Source: Candidatus Sulfopaludibacter sp. SbA3
Lineage (GTDB): Bacteria > Acidobacteriota > Terriglobia > 20CM-2-55-15
Reading direction: 5' to 3'
Assembly: GCA_945865815.1 (NCBI GenBank)
Contig: CAMBFR010000017.1
Span: 1-51,918 of the forward strand
Length of the DNA stretch: 51,918 nucleotides
Both the position numbers and the translations under genes were made by a program. This document shows positions 41,223-51,918 of this stretch, piece after piece (the stretch's first letter is position 1; each line of letters opens with the position of its first letter). The notes under the pieces are model-generated. The model saw only the letters and a list, made by a program, of their open reading frames with translations, made no database searches and was not told the origin of the DNA.

Positions 41223-43052
41223 TTAGAGAATTGGAAAATAAATCCGGGCTGCATCGCGCACGTGGGCGCCCGACACGGTTTCAATGTCCGGGACGACGCC
41301 CGAGGGATCCTGCTGCCAGGTGAGACTCTGCAGATCCATCTGTTTGCCGGCAAAATGATGCAACGCGATTTCTCGAACCAGGCCCAGGTCCGTATCGGAA
41401 AGATCCTCGTTCGCGATCCGTCTCATCCATTCGATGACGCGGCTCTTCTTTTCCGGAGATGCGATGATCTGTAGAGTGGATCCCTGACCGGCGTCGATTC
41501 TCAAAGAGACATCGGTCCACCACCCCGCTTCGATGACTTTCCGCTCCAGCATCCCCTGCAGAAGGAATACCGCCGGCAGGTCGCCGGATGAGACGGTGAC
41601 GTTGGGAAGAATGAGCGCCGTATCCGCCGTGTTCCCGCGAAAGCCACTCCAGGTCTGGCGCGCACGTTCCAACGCTTCCGGCCGGACCAGCACCAGTATC
41701 CGGTCCGGCCGGTAAGTCTCAAACGGCTGAAAGGCGGCCGCGGCCGGTTCGGTTTCGAATCTTGTGAGACCGGCGCCGGCAACGAACACGCCGAAACCGT
41801 TGCTTGGCATTATGGAGACTCCGGAGGCCAGCCGTTCCGCCGGTCCCCAGATATAAGCCGAGTGACTGTGGGGAGGAAACGGCTGAGGCCTTATGGTATT
41901 GACGGTGACGATGGTGTCGATGGCAGCCGGCGCCGCGCCTTGCGATTCGGGTAATACGGATGCGGTCGCCAGAGGTTCGGTCACCGAAGCCGTAAGGCTT
42001 TCGACCTGCACAGTCGCCTGCCGGATCTTCGGCGCCCAGGTCGCCAGAACTCGATTTGCAACGATCAGGTCGCGGGCGGTTGCGCGGAGGTCGTCGGCCG
42101 AAATCGCGTCGATCCACTGAAGCCCTTCGGTTCGCCGTTCGGGAATGCCATGGCTTTCAAACCAACTTCGCACTTCGACGCTTTGAAGATATGCACGCGC
42201 GTCGGACCTGGCGGCATTGAGGTCCTCCGGTGTCGCCCGTTGGTACTGGAGCCGCTGGATTTCCTGAAGCAGCGACTGCTCGGCCGGTTCCAGCTGTTGC
42301 CCCGACGGCACCGTGAGCTCCATTCGGTAGTAGTACTGTTCGAGGACCAGCGGCAGCGACGTGGCCACCTTCAGCGGCATGACACGCTGAATCAGGCGAT
42401 CGAGCAGCAGCACGGAGTACCACTCCGCGTAAAACACTCCCGGAACCGGCGAGGCGAAGATCACGCTTCCGTCAATCTGGCCGGGCTCCTCTCGATTGAA
42501 GCGCAACGTCCGTTCCGCGGGAAGCCTGCGCGTAGAAGCGCCCAGCGGCCGCAGAGATTCACGTCTTGGGATGGAGCCGAGATTCCGGGTGAACTCTTCC
42601 GGGGCCGTTCCGGAAATGACGACAAAAGCCCGGTCCGTCGAGAAATGCGGAATGTCGGCGTCGGCGCCAAGTAACGCGGTCCGGATTTCCGCTTCGACCC
42701 GGGCGCTGAAATCGTCCGCGGGTACCGCAGTATCAGCGGACCGTGGAACTTCCTTGAAGTAATCCGCGACTCCTCCGGTCACGACAGGAAGCGCCCAGTC
42801 TGGAATTCGTATGCGAAATCCGGTGCGGCCCGCCTCCTGCAGCTCCTCAAGACTTCCTCCGGCCGCGTAGACGTTGAGGGCCAAAGCCCGGATGGTTTCG
42901 GATGGTGAGGATGCCGCACTTCCGCCGGTTTCATAGCCGGCAACGATCTCCACGGATGGGCCCGCCGGCGGAAGTTCGACAATCCGGATGCCGTTGGGAA
43001 GCGTAAGGGACAATGAAAAGAGGCTGACAATCAGGCAATTCGCGGGGAGCAC
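41223..43052 (-). CDS. M16 peptidase-like protein without the zinc motif
   Basis: A 609-residue protein begun at GTG 43052. The N-terminus has a hydrophobic segment (CLIVSLFSLSL) that may be a short signal. LPNGIRIVELPPAGPSVEIV with YETGGSAA after it is the normal opening strand of an M16 (insulinase/pitrilysin) domain, but the HxxEH zinc box that should follow is absent; AGGSLEELQEA stands there. Later GVFYAEWYSVLLLDRLIQRV and YYYRMELTVPSGQ near 240 match an M16 second domain. It therefore looks like a non-catalytic M16 relative, of the type that pairs with an active subunit. It is 3 nt upstream of hyuA, probably co-transcribed, without known functional link. Confidence 0.7.
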   Translation of the reverse strand: MLPANCLIVSLFSLSLTLPNGIRIVELPPAGPSVEIVAGYETGGSAASSPSETIRALALNVYAAGGSLEELQEAGRTGFRIRIPDWALPVVTGGVADYFKEVPRSADTAVPADDFSARVEAEIRTALLGADADIPHFSTDRAFVVISGTAPEEFTRNLGSIPRRESLRPLGASTRRLPAERTLRFNREEPGQIDGSVIFASPVPGVFYAEWYSVLLLDRLIQRVMPLKVATSLPLVLEQYYYRMELTVPSGQQLEPAEQSLLQEIQRLQYQRATPEDLNAARSDARAYLQSVEVRSWFESHGIPERRTEGLQWIDAISADDLRATARDLIVANRVLATWAPKIRQATVQVESLTASVTEPLATASVLPESQGAAPAAIDTIVTVNTIRPQPFPPHSHSAYIWGPAERLASGVSIMPSNGFGVFVAGAGLTRFETEPAAAAFQPFETYRPDRILVLVRPEALERARQTWSGFRGNTADTALILPNVTVSSGDLPAVFLLQGMLERKVIEAGWWTDVSLRIDAGQGSTLQIIASPEKKSRVIEWMRRIANEDLSDTDLGLVREIALHHFAGKQMDLQSLTWQQDPSGVVPDIETVSGAHVRDAARIYFPIL

Positions 43053-43154
43053 GGGATGAGACTATCGTCCCAAGGGTAGTGTTTTCAAGGATGAATGTGC
43101 TAAATTGCCGGTCCTGTCCCCACAATATATTTCAAGCCACAGGGGGTTATTCTC

Positions 43155-45254
<2,100 letters not shown>

Positions 45255-45269
45255 CGCACTCATGACGAT

Positions 45270-46046
45270 ATGAGATGCCTGCTTGTTTCGGATCTGCATT
45301 ATTCGCTGAAGCAGTTTGACTGGGTGATTGACGCCGCTTCGAACTTCGACGTCGTCGTCATAGCGGGTGACCACATCGATATTTCAGGATCGGTCGATGG
45401 AAGCGTCCAGACGGCTGTTGTCCTGAAGTATTTCCGGCGCATTCGCAGCCAGGCGGAACTCATTGTCTGTTCCGGAAACCACGATCTGGATTCGCACAAC
45501 GCCGCCGGAGAAAAGTTCGCCAGTTGGATTATGAAGGCGGGGCGGATGGGCATTTCGACCGACGGCGATACCTATGAATCGGAGGGCGCTCTCTTCACAG
45601 TCTGTCCCTGGTGGGACGGGCCCCAGTCACGCGACGAAGTTGCCGCCCTGCTGAAACGGGATTCCGCGAAACGCAATGGCGGCCCGTGGATCTGGGTCTA
45701 CCACTCGCCTCCTGATGAGTCCCCGACGAGCCTTGGCTTAAGAAAGAGTTTCGGCGATACCGATCTTGGCGCCTGGATAAAGGAGCATTCTCCCGACATC
45801 GTCATGACGGGTCATACTCATGAATCTCCATTCTGCCAGGATGGATCGTGGGCGGACCGTATCGGTTCGACGTGGGTGTTCAACGCCGGCCGTCAGATCG
45901 GTCCCATTCCAACTCACATCGTTCTCGACACCGCGGACCAATCGGCGTTCTGGTTTTCGTTCGAAGGCGCGGAAATCGTCAAACTCGACCGGGATCTGGT
46001 GCGGCCGATTCCCCCTCTCACCGAGTTTCCCGCCTGGTTCAAATAG
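45270..46046 (+). CDS. Calcineurin-like metallophosphoesterase
   Basis: A 258-residue cytosolic protein beginning 15 nt after the EF-G gene stop, likely in the same transcript. It has all metallophosphoesterase motifs: DLHYS (residues 8-12), VVIAGDHIDISG near 29, CSGNHDLDSHNA near 67, YHSPPDE near 144 and MTGHTHESPF near 176. GDHxD and DLHxS replace the commoner GDxxD and DxH forms but keep the metal-binding residues. Such enzymes hydrolyse phosphodiesters or phosphomonoesters with two metals. The substrate is unknown. Its last 8 nt overlap the end of the convergent cNMP-binding gene. Confidence 0.9.
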   Translation: MRCLLVSDLHYSLKQFDWVIDAASNFDVVVIAGDHIDISGSVDGSVQTAVVLKYFRRIRSQAELIVCSGNHDLDSHNAAGEKFASWIMKAGRMGISTDGDTYESEGALFTVCPWWDGPQSRDEVAALLKRDSAKRNGGPWIWVYHSPPDESPTSLGLRKSFGDTDLGAWIKEHSPDIVMTGHTHESPFCQDGSWADRIGSTWVFNAGRQIGPIPTHIVLDTADQSAFWFSFEGAEIVKLDRDLVRPIPPLTEFPAWFK

Positions 46047-46524
46047 ACGAGTCGGGATCACGATCCGATCCCGGGACAAACGGCCGCCCCTGCTGATGAA
46101 CCAGCGTTTCAAGCACTTCGTCCACCATTCCCAGATGGCTCTGCTGGTCCTGGAATTGCCGCTTGAGGTCCACCAGATAGTTCGTTACGCCATTGAGCCG
46201 CTGGGCAAGGAGGCGTGCAACCGCGAGTGCAATAGATGGATGGGAGTGCAGAAAATCCGCCCCCTGTTCGATCCGGTATACGCGCAACGCGGACAACGCT
46301 CGCACTGTGGCCATGTGTGGCATGGCCAGTAACGCGGAAACCTCTCCGAAAATAGCTCCGGGCTCGGAAACGGTGTCCACCTGGAAGTCTCCCTTCAGGA
46401 TCTCCACTTCGCCGTCAATCAGCACGTAAAGGAGCCCCGTTCGAGCACCCTCCCCCAGCAGCACCTGGCCCGAGTCAAACGTCGTCTCGGGTAGATGGTT
46501 GCAAAGACTCAGAATCGTATTCAC
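46039..46524 (-). CDS. Cyclic nucleotide-binding domain protein
   Basis: A 161-residue protein; I choose GTG 46524 because GAGG lies 7 nt upstream, over a TTG at 46545. It is one CRP-type cNMP-binding domain: FDSGQVLLGEGARTGLLYVL near 20, IDGEVEILKGDFQVDTVSEP, PGAIFGEVSALLAMPHMATV near 63 (the phosphate-binding cassette has GEVSALL and lacks a clear R-A pair, reading MATVRAL), then a helical tail. No DNA-binding domain follows, so it is not a CRP regulator; it may bind a partner or act as a decoy sensor. Its 3' end overlaps the phosphoesterase gene by 8 nt. Confidence 0.88.
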   Translation of the reverse strand: MNTILSLCNHLPETTFDSGQVLLGEGARTGLLYVLIDGEVEILKGDFQVDTVSEPGAIFGEVSALLAMPHMATVRALSALRVYRIEQGADFLHSHPSIALAVARLLAQRLNGVTNYLVDLKRQFQDQQSHLGMVDEVLETLVHQQGRPFVPGSDRDPDSSI

Positions 46525-46624
46525 GGAATCACCTCGGCTGCGCAAACTATCTATTTGTGCGGCAGCAGGAATCTAACGCAAAATCGGCATGAACGGGACC
46601 GACATTTTTCGAACGAGGTTGCAA

Positions 46625-47191
46625 ATGAAGAGAGCATGCCTGATTTTGACGAGTCTGATGGTCTCAGCGACGTTTACCTGGGCCGCGGAAGATTACCGCG
46701 TCCTCGCCACCAACAAGACCTCCACCATGGAAAAGGAAATGAACGACACGGCTGCGGCCGGCTATCACTTCCAGGGAGTGATGGGTGGAGAGACGGGTGT
46801 GGGCGGCAACGAGGTAGCTGTCATCATGTCGAAAACCTCGGACGCGGCGCCGGCAAAATATTCTTACAAGCTGCTTGCGACCCAAAGAACGTCCACGATG
46901 GAAAAAGAACTCCGGGAAGCCGGTCTTCTGGGCTTTCAGTACCGCGGCCAGACCGTTTTCAAAACAGCCTTTGGTGGCGAGGAAATCGTGGTCATCCTGG
47001 AAAGAGACGGAGAAACAGCTCCGAAAGGCGGCTATGACTACAGGCTTCTCGCCACGACAAAAACTTCGACGATGCAAAAAGAACTGCAGGAGGCGGCCGC
47101 TTTAGGATTCACCTTTGTGGGTGTGACCGTGTCGAAGACGGCGTTCGGAGGAAAAGAAATCGTCTCGATCCTCCGAAAGCAGATTGAGTAG
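46625..47191 (+). CDS. Secreted protein of three tandem about 50-residue repeats
   Basis: A 188-residue exported protein; ATG 46625 has GAGG 6 nt upstream and leads into a signal peptide (ACLILTSLMVSATFTWAA). The rest is three clear repeats, each starting YRVLAT/YKLLAT/YRLLAT, then KTSTMEKEM or KTSTMQKEL, then GYHFQGV or GFTFVGV and ending in an EVAVIM/EIVVIL strand. The spacing is about 50 residues. The pattern resembles DUF4177-type beta-alpha domains, which are small and of unknown role. The repeats are well conserved with one another, which suggests recent duplication or strong constraint. It is followed by palindrome 6. Confidence 0.8.
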   Translation: MKRACLILTSLMVSATFTWAAEDYRVLATNKTSTMEKEMNDTAAAGYHFQGVMGGETGVGGNEVAVIMSKTSDAAPAKYSYKLLATQRTSTMEKELREAGLLGFQYRGQTVFKTAFGGEEIVVILERDGETAPKGGYDYRLLATTKTSTMQKELQEAAALGFTFVGVTVSKTAFGGKEIVSILRKQIE

Positions 47192-47212
47192 TGTCAGACA
47201 TTCTTCGTTCTG

Positions 47213-47312
47213 TCCTCTATATGACAAGTGACAAATGAACAGTGAACAATGACAAATGTTTCGGGTGCTTTGTCATTGTTCACTGTTCATTTGTCATTTG
47301 TCATATAGAGGA
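47213..47312. repeat. Long near-perfect palindrome 6 (TTTCGGGTG loop group)
   Basis: Arms of 44 nt (47213-47256 and 47269-47312) pair with one mismatch around a 12-nt loop, TGTTTCGGGTGC. The inner stem and loop match palindrome 5, but the outer stem is TCCTCTATA where palindrome 5 has GCGCGGTCA. It lies between convergent genes, 11 nt from the stop of the metalloprotease gene, and could terminate both. Confidence 0.94.
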
Positions 47313-47323
47313 AGAACCGGGAA

Positions 47324-50300
47324 TTACTGCCTCCCTGGCAGCGCGGCAATCGCCTCCGCCGATCCAATCGCTCCCCAGATCCAGATGGGTTGATCCGACC
47401 GAACCTTGATGTAGCCGCCAGTTTGCGTTGTCACGCCGGGAACCAAATCGCTGAGTACTTTTGCGATCTGTTGGTTGGCGCCTACCGTCAGTGAAGCGGA
47501 TCGCGGCGTACCGCCCGCAGCGGGGTACACCTCCACCACTACATTGGCCGCAGCCGCCCCGGTTGCAATGGCGATTCCCGTATACCAGCCGTCGCCCTGT
47601 GCGGCATGAATAAATGTCGCTTCGGTCACGGCGCCGAGAGGGTTGAGAATTGCAAAACCTCTCGGGCTTTCAATGTCCACGGCCCCCAGCAAGGCATTGG
47701 AAGAGCCAAATGCAAAACTTGAGGTCACTCTCACGGCGCCGGTCTGCACGGTTGAATTGGACAGTTGCAGAAAATCCGCCAATGAAACTCTCATCGCCGC
47801 GTTCGGGTCCAGCCGAGTCGCGCGCGACGCTGTTCCAAACGAAACAGTCACTCCTTGTGGCGTGTTCGACACATTAACCAGGGTCACGGTGGAGGAATAG
47901 CCTCCGCCAACGACTGCATGCGGAAACACAAGCAACGAAGCCGCTTGGGAAACAGAGGCGGCCGCGCCGATGCCGACCCGGCCGGCACAACCCAATGCCA
48001 GACATTGAACGAAGTTGGTCCTTTCGACCGCGGCCAGCGGTTCAGACGATCGAATACGCATGGGGCTGTCATTAAGAGTTGTCGTGATTCTTCCGCGGGC
48101 CGGAATCGTCAACGATCTGCTTGTGGTCGAACCGAAATCCGTAATCGTGACGGTCGCCGTGCGGGTCGACGGATTCACCAGCAACGCCGTGGCTCCGGAG
48201 TGGAAGAACACAAAATCGGACGAGAGCTCGCGCGCCACGCTTCCATCCATTTCCTGTAGATTGACAGTGCCGGTGGCTGTGTAAACACCCAGCCCGGAGG
48301 CGGAGGCTTCAATCTCGATCCAGCCGTCAAACGACGAAATTCCAAAAATAACGGGAATCATCTGTGCGTATTGCTGTCCGGCGGCAAGGTTGATGGTCGC
48401 GGGATTCCGGATTCCCGAGCCGAGAATCAGATTGCCGCTGTCGTCAAATGCCTTCATGACTACCGACATTGCCGCCGGGGCGAACAACGCAATTCCGCTG
48501 AAGACATTCCCACCGTGCGGACTGGAAGGAATGACGGTAATGGACGGCTGAAACGCGGGCTGCACAAGTATGCCGTCGCTGAAGCCCGTTTCACCCGTGA
48601 GTCCGGCATTGTTGACCGCCCTCACGCTGAAGTAATAGATCACTCCTGCTCGAAGGCTCAGCCCCGCAGCAACCACGGAGTTCTGAGCCGTGCTGGTAAA
48701 AGCGCGCACATCCGTAGTGCCCTGCGCTGTGCCTATTGCGTATTGAAACTCGCGAACGCCCGACTCCGCATCTTCGGCGGTCCAGGAGGCCGACAACTGA
48801 GTTGTGCTGTTGGTCACGGAGCCGCCGTCGACGACCACGGGCCTGCCCGGAGCGCTGGTGTCCATCGCGGCAGTGGAATAGTCTCCGCCGCTGAAACGAT
48901 ACGTGAAGAACCTGCTGCTGCCGGCAATGGCCTGGTTGAAGCCGGTCTGCACGGCTCTGGTGCGTTCGAGGTTCTGCAGACCGATCGTGGCGCTCGATCC
49001 GTCGGATCTCTGGCCGGCCATGCTTTGATACGAGAACTGAATATCGTTGCTGCCTTCAAAAAGGATCGCCTGGAACGTCAGGCTCGCGTTGAGGTCCCTG
49101 CCGGCTTCGTCGAGAATGCTCATATTCGACCACTGCACCAAAAATCGCCGATTTGGGGCCGCCCCAACCGTGCGAGTGCCCACCGTGCTGATGCCCGGTT
49201 TCACGACGAGGTCGTCCCAGAATGCCGCAATCAACGACTCCGGAACAGACCCGGTGCCGGCGCCGTCCGGCCTCGGTACGATTGTTCCGGGCAACGGCGA
49301 ATTCTGGAATTCCGTATTGGAAATGGCTTCCAGGCTCAACCATCCGTTGGTGGTCACGGCAATCTGCGAACCCGCAAGATAAATATCCTGGAACAGGCTG
49401 AAGCTGAATGGCAGCGTGACGAAAGCGACGGCATCGTCCGTGCCGCCGAACACAAGATTGGTCCCGCCGCCGGCCGCACTGGCGTCGGTGAAGCTGTACG
49501 AGTTCACGGCGGTATTGGAACTCGGCGTTGCGCCAGTGATCGTAAAGACCGGACCCGTGGCGGTCTGGCCGAAAACCGTTACTGTGATCGGGCCGGTTGC
49601 CGCTGCGAACGGAACGGCGGTCTCGATGGACGTCACTGTTGCGCTCGCGACGCGCGCCGGCACGCCATTGAACCGCACTTCGACATTCTGAATGCGGCTG
49701 TCGAAGTGTTCTCCTTCGATGAGAACGCGCGTAATCGGCGATCCGCTTAGCGGAGAGACACGGGAGATCCGGGGAGGGGTTGCCGTGTATGTGAACGCCC
49801 GAAAGGTAACCCCGCCCGTGCCGTCCGCATTGACTACCTGCAGGTTCACGAGTCCAGGAACGTTTCGCGGTGACGTTGCCAGGATGGTTCCCGAATCGAT
49901 CAGGCGAATGTCTGAGGCAGGAAGCCCTCCAAAATAAACCTGTGCTCCCGCGCGGAAATTGTTTCCTGTAATCGTGACGGGCGTCTGGCTGTCGGATGGC
50001 CCCGATGCCGGCGCCACCTGGATGCCCGACGGCGGAACATCTGTAATAACCAGCGCCCCGCTCAGCACCGAAGAATCGGCGTTCCGGGCGACTGTAATGT
50101 TCTTCGGGCCCAGAGGCGCCGACGAAGCGACGGTGACCTCAAATGCCGCACTGGTCGATGCGACAGAAGAGATCGAACCGCCAAAGGTCGGCGTACCCAG
50201 CACGACGGACAGGTCCGAAGCCGTGAATGCAACGCCTGGAGTAAGATCTTCGCCGCCGATGCGCAATGTCCCTTGAACTCCGCGGGCCAGGCGCACGCCA

Positions 50301-51316
50301 AAGGCGGGCCGGGTGAGATTCAATCCCGTCGTTCCTTTCGGCAGAACCTGGATGTCGGCGGATGCAGATGCTCCCGGGCTGACCTGCACCGTAGATCCCG
50401 CGGACTGGGCAGCTGCATTGCCGAAGTACGTCGTTCCAAAATCAGTATTCAGGGCCCGGTAAAAGGACGTTGAACCGCCGCCGACGTTGCCGTCCGTTAC
50501 CGGCAAGTCCAGTGGCTCGGCATAAACCCGATATGCGCCGGGGGGCAGAGATCGAATCGTGTAAGTTCCATCGGGCTGTGAAAGTGTGGCTACAACGGGC
50601 GTTCCGTCGGGAGCAACCGCAACCACATGCGCGCCGAACACGGCGCCCGCGCCGGAGCGAATGGTCCCGCGAATCTGGCCGAGCGCGGACGCTGCAGCAG
50701 GGTTGGGATAGATTTCCGCCACACCGGCCATGTCGTCATACATCAGGGTCCGCTGATCGATGACCGAGAGAGAAGCAAACGGCGTCATGACGGACGATAC
50801 AAGCCCCGAGTGATCCAATCCCAACAGGTGCCCGGCTTCGTGCGTCAGCACGCTTTGAACGTCGTACTTGCCGGACTCTCCGCTGGTGGAAAACGAATGG
50901 GCGGCATTGAAGATGATGTCCGCTTCGTCCGTAATGCCGCCGCCGCTTCCGGACCTGAAGAATGAAAATGTCGCTGCAATCGTGGACGATCCCAGCGGAG
51001 TCGAACCATCCGCGAACGATATGACATTCATGCCATCGCGGCCGACGCCACGGGCCGGAGTCGTGCCCATGTATTGGATCGTCAAGGCGGCGATGGAAAC
51101 CTTCCGCCAGGTCTCGAACGCGGCATTGACGGCATTGAACTCGCTTCCGTTGGCAATCTGTGAAAAGCCCTTGTCATTGATCCAGTATTCGATTGGCTCG
51201 CTGGTAAACCGCGTACTGCTGCCCCCGGAGAGAGTGATGCGCGTGTAGGCTGCCGCGGATCCTGCCAGACACAACAACAGGAGCGCCAAAACGAAATACT
51301 TCTGTAATTTCTTCAA
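47324..51316 (-). CDS. Giant secreted matrixin-type metalloprotease with TIG-like modules
   Basis: A 1330-residue exported protein; the start is a TTG at 51316, 2 nt after the stop of the upstream gene, followed by a signal peptide (YFVLALLLLCLAGSAAA). The protease domain has HEAGHLLGLDH (159-169) and the Met-turn Met in VMTPF (177), the matrixin zinc site. A carboxypeptidase-regulatory-like domain follows (VVATLSQPDGTYTIRSLPPG), then several IPT/TIG-type folds (PVTITGNNFRAGAQVYFGG, ISRVSPLSGSPITRVLIEGE), a fibronectin III-like region (PGRPVVVDGGSVTNSTTQLS) and C-terminal sandwich modules. It probably acts on polymers or proteins outside the cell. No prodomain Cys switch is evident. Confidence 0.88.
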   Translation of the reverse strand: MKKLQKYFVLALLLLCLAGSAAAYTRITLSGGSSTRFTSEPIEYWINDKGFSQIANGSEFNAVNAAFETWRKVSIAALTIQYMGTTPARGVGRDGMNVISFADGSTPLGSSTIAATFSFFRSGSGGGITDEADIIFNAAHSFSTSGESGKYDVQSVLTHEAGHLLGLDHSGLVSSVMTPFASLSVIDQRTLMYDDMAGVAEIYPNPAAASALGQIRGTIRSGAGAVFGAHVVAVAPDGTPVVATLSQPDGTYTIRSLPPGAYRVYAEPLDLPVTDGNVGGGSTSFYRALNTDFGTTYFGNAAAQSAGSTVQVSPGASASADIQVLPKGTTGLNLTRPAFGVRLARGVQGTLRIGGEDLTPGVAFTASDLSVVLGTPTFGGSISSVASTSAAFEVTVASSAPLGPKNITVARNADSSVLSGALVITDVPPSGIQVAPASGPSDSQTPVTITGNNFRAGAQVYFGGLPASDIRLIDSGTILATSPRNVPGLVNLQVVNADGTGGVTFRAFTYTATPPRISRVSPLSGSPITRVLIEGEHFDSRIQNVEVRFNGVPARVASATVTSIETAVPFAAATGPITVTVFGQTATGPVFTITGATPSSNTAVNSYSFTDASAAGGGTNLVFGGTDDAVAFVTLPFSFSLFQDIYLAGSQIAVTTNGWLSLEAISNTEFQNSPLPGTIVPRPDGAGTGSVPESLIAAFWDDLVVKPGISTVGTRTVGAAPNRRFLVQWSNMSILDEAGRDLNASLTFQAILFEGSNDIQFSYQSMAGQRSDGSSATIGLQNLERTRAVQTGFNQAIAGSSRFFTYRFSGGDYSTAAMDTSAPGRPVVVDGGSVTNSTTQLSASWTAEDAESGVREFQYAIGTAQGTTDVRAFTSTAQNSVVAAGLSLRAGVIYYFSVRAVNNAGLTGETGFSDGILVQPAFQPSITVIPSSPHGGNVFSGIALFAPAAMSVVMKAFDDSGNLILGSGIRNPATINLAAGQQYAQMIPVIFGISSFDGWIEIEASASGLGVYTATGTVNLQEMDGSVARELSSDFVFFHSGATALLVNPSTRTATVTITDFGSTTSRSLTIPARGRITTTLNDSPMRIRSSEPLAAVERTNFVQCLALGCAGRVGIGAAASVSQAASLLVFPHAVVGGGYSSTVTLVNVSNTPQGVTVSFGTASRATRLDPNAAMRVSLADFLQLSNSTVQTGAVRVTSSFAFGSSNALLGAVDIESPRGFAILNPLGAVTEATFIHAAQGDGWYTGIAIATGAAAANVVVEVYPAAGGTPRSASLTVGANQQIAKVLSDLVPGVTTQTGGYIKVRSDQPIWIWGAIGSAEAIAALPGRQ

Positions 51317-51318
51317 GG

Positions 51319-51813
51319 TTATGGACTAAGCCGGCGGCGAACCTGGCTTTTGAAGGATTCGAGGGACATGTTGAGCGGTTTGCCTGTTCGGCCATCGGGG
51401 AACTCAAGGCCGCCAATGGTGTTGGTGACTTCGCCGTTCTTCACGGAAAATTTTCCCTGGCTGAGACCGACGATTGTTGAAACCGGGCCGGTGCTTTCAA
51501 CGAAGACTACGGCGTTCTCGTCGTTCCGGAACGAGGGCATACCCGCAACGTGAAGCGTGATTTCGCCGATCGTGCCGCCGATCGTTGTCAGTTCGATGCT
51601 GCGCGACGCCGTACCCTTGATGGTTTCCTGAACGTCGATCGTGTAGGTGGTGAGAATGACCTGACCGGACCAGTACGTTCGTGAGCCATTCACTCGCCCG
51701 ACAACAATCTTCCGGGCCTTTCTTACGAGATCGTCCAGTGTGAGCCGTTCGACCGTAGTGGCATGGGAGACAATCGGACAAACAAGAAAAACCAGTAGTA
51801 ATAGTTTCTTCAT
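51319..51813 (-). CDS. Small secreted protein, co-transcribed with the metalloprotease
   Basis: A 164-residue exported protein (signal ends near IVSHA) whose stop lies 2 nt before the protease start, so translation may be coupled. The mature start ERLTLDDLVRKARKIVVGRV recurs at the beginning of many acidobacterial secreted proteins of about this size. An Ig-like strand pattern follows (SIELTTIGGTIGEITLHVAG). The protein ends in FKSQVRRRLSP, basic. Function unknown; as first gene before a metalloprotease it could be an inhibitor, chaperone or surface partner, which is inference. The remaining bases to the window edge (51814-51918) show nothing recognisable. Confidence 0.75.
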   Translation of the reverse strand: MKKLLLLVFLVCPIVSHATTVERLTLDDLVRKARKIVVGRVNGSRTYWSGQVILTTYTIDVQETIKGTASRSIELTTIGGTIGEITLHVAGMPSFRNDENAVVFVESTGPVSTIVGLSQGKFSVKNGEVTNTIGGLEFPDGRTGKPLNMSLESFKSQVRRRLSP

Positions 51814-51918
51814 AGCTTTAGCTCACAGACAAACTCGCTGGGCTTAGGGATTAGATCGAAACGGCGGGTCTTTGTTAAGAGCGAATATTTCCAGCCGGAA
51901 TGTCCAAATCGTGCGCGG

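Noticed and set aside
46039-46524. CRP/FNR transcription regulator
   Set aside because: Only the nucleotide-binding domain is present; there is no helix-turn-helix at the C-terminus.
48371-49750. 459-codon antisense frame inside the metalloprotease gene
   Set aside because: No recognisable domain; it lies fully opposite a continuous real frame.

Overview
The window reads as a chromosomal segment of an acidobacterium, probably of the Vicinamibacteria/Solibacter-like type. This is inferred from gene content, not from a marker phylogeny. The evidence is a VWFA protein of the type first described in Acidobacteria (34108-35079), a TolB-type WD40 serine/threonine kinase with fragments of related copies, a DUF1592 cytochrome/DUF1552/ankyrin trio, a partial member of the secreted 'PDFSGMW' family, several very large secreted multi-domain proteins, and evenly high G+C. 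No prophage, integrase, transposase gene or CRISPR array is visible.

Layout. 1-7.5 kb: the edge of a secreted-protein gene, a B3-type metallo-beta-lactamase-fold protein, then two divergent units: SemiSWEET plus class II aldolase on the minus strand, and PQQ dehydrogenase, aldose 1-epimerase and LctP permease on the plus strand. The second unit looks like a periplasmic sugar-oxidation unit. 7.5-13.8 kb: tRNA-Arg, secreted and membrane proteins, a GGDEF cyclase, SufT, tRNA-Pro and a di-haem cytochrome. 13.8-19.5 kb: the ankyrin/DUF1552/DUF1592 operon. 19.6-24.2 kb: an accessory island with a VapBC-like pair, an intact Ser/Thr kinase and a HigBA pair, bracketed by a 3' and a 5' fragment of related kinase genes. 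24.2-27.7 kb: a three-gene osmoprotectant ABC transporter and alanine racemase. 27.8-35 kb: a 1527-residue kelch/lipase-like protein, an MBL hydrolase, a flavin reductase and the VWFA protein. 35-43 kb: a minus-strand run of M16-like protein, HyuA, HyuB, a YdcF-type protein, a SUMF1-domain protein and GalT. 43-47.2 kb: an EF-G paralogue, a metallophosphoesterase, a cNMP-binding protein and a three-repeat secreted protein. 47.3-51.8 kb: a matrixin-type metalloprotease giant and its small secreted partner.

The most unusual structure is non-coding. Six long, almost perfect hairpins (arms 26-47 nt) sit at gene ends. They fill all four spacers longer than 30 bp between convergent protein genes, plus two other sites. 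They fall into groups that share the apex while their outer stems differ in sequence, yet every stem stays self-complementary. A separate 37-bp REP-like element occurs three times plus one partial copy. Several genes have a -10-like hexamer only 8-10 nt before the start codon, which suggests leaderless transcripts.

Limits: all functions come from reading motifs. No database search, structure prediction or expression data was available.
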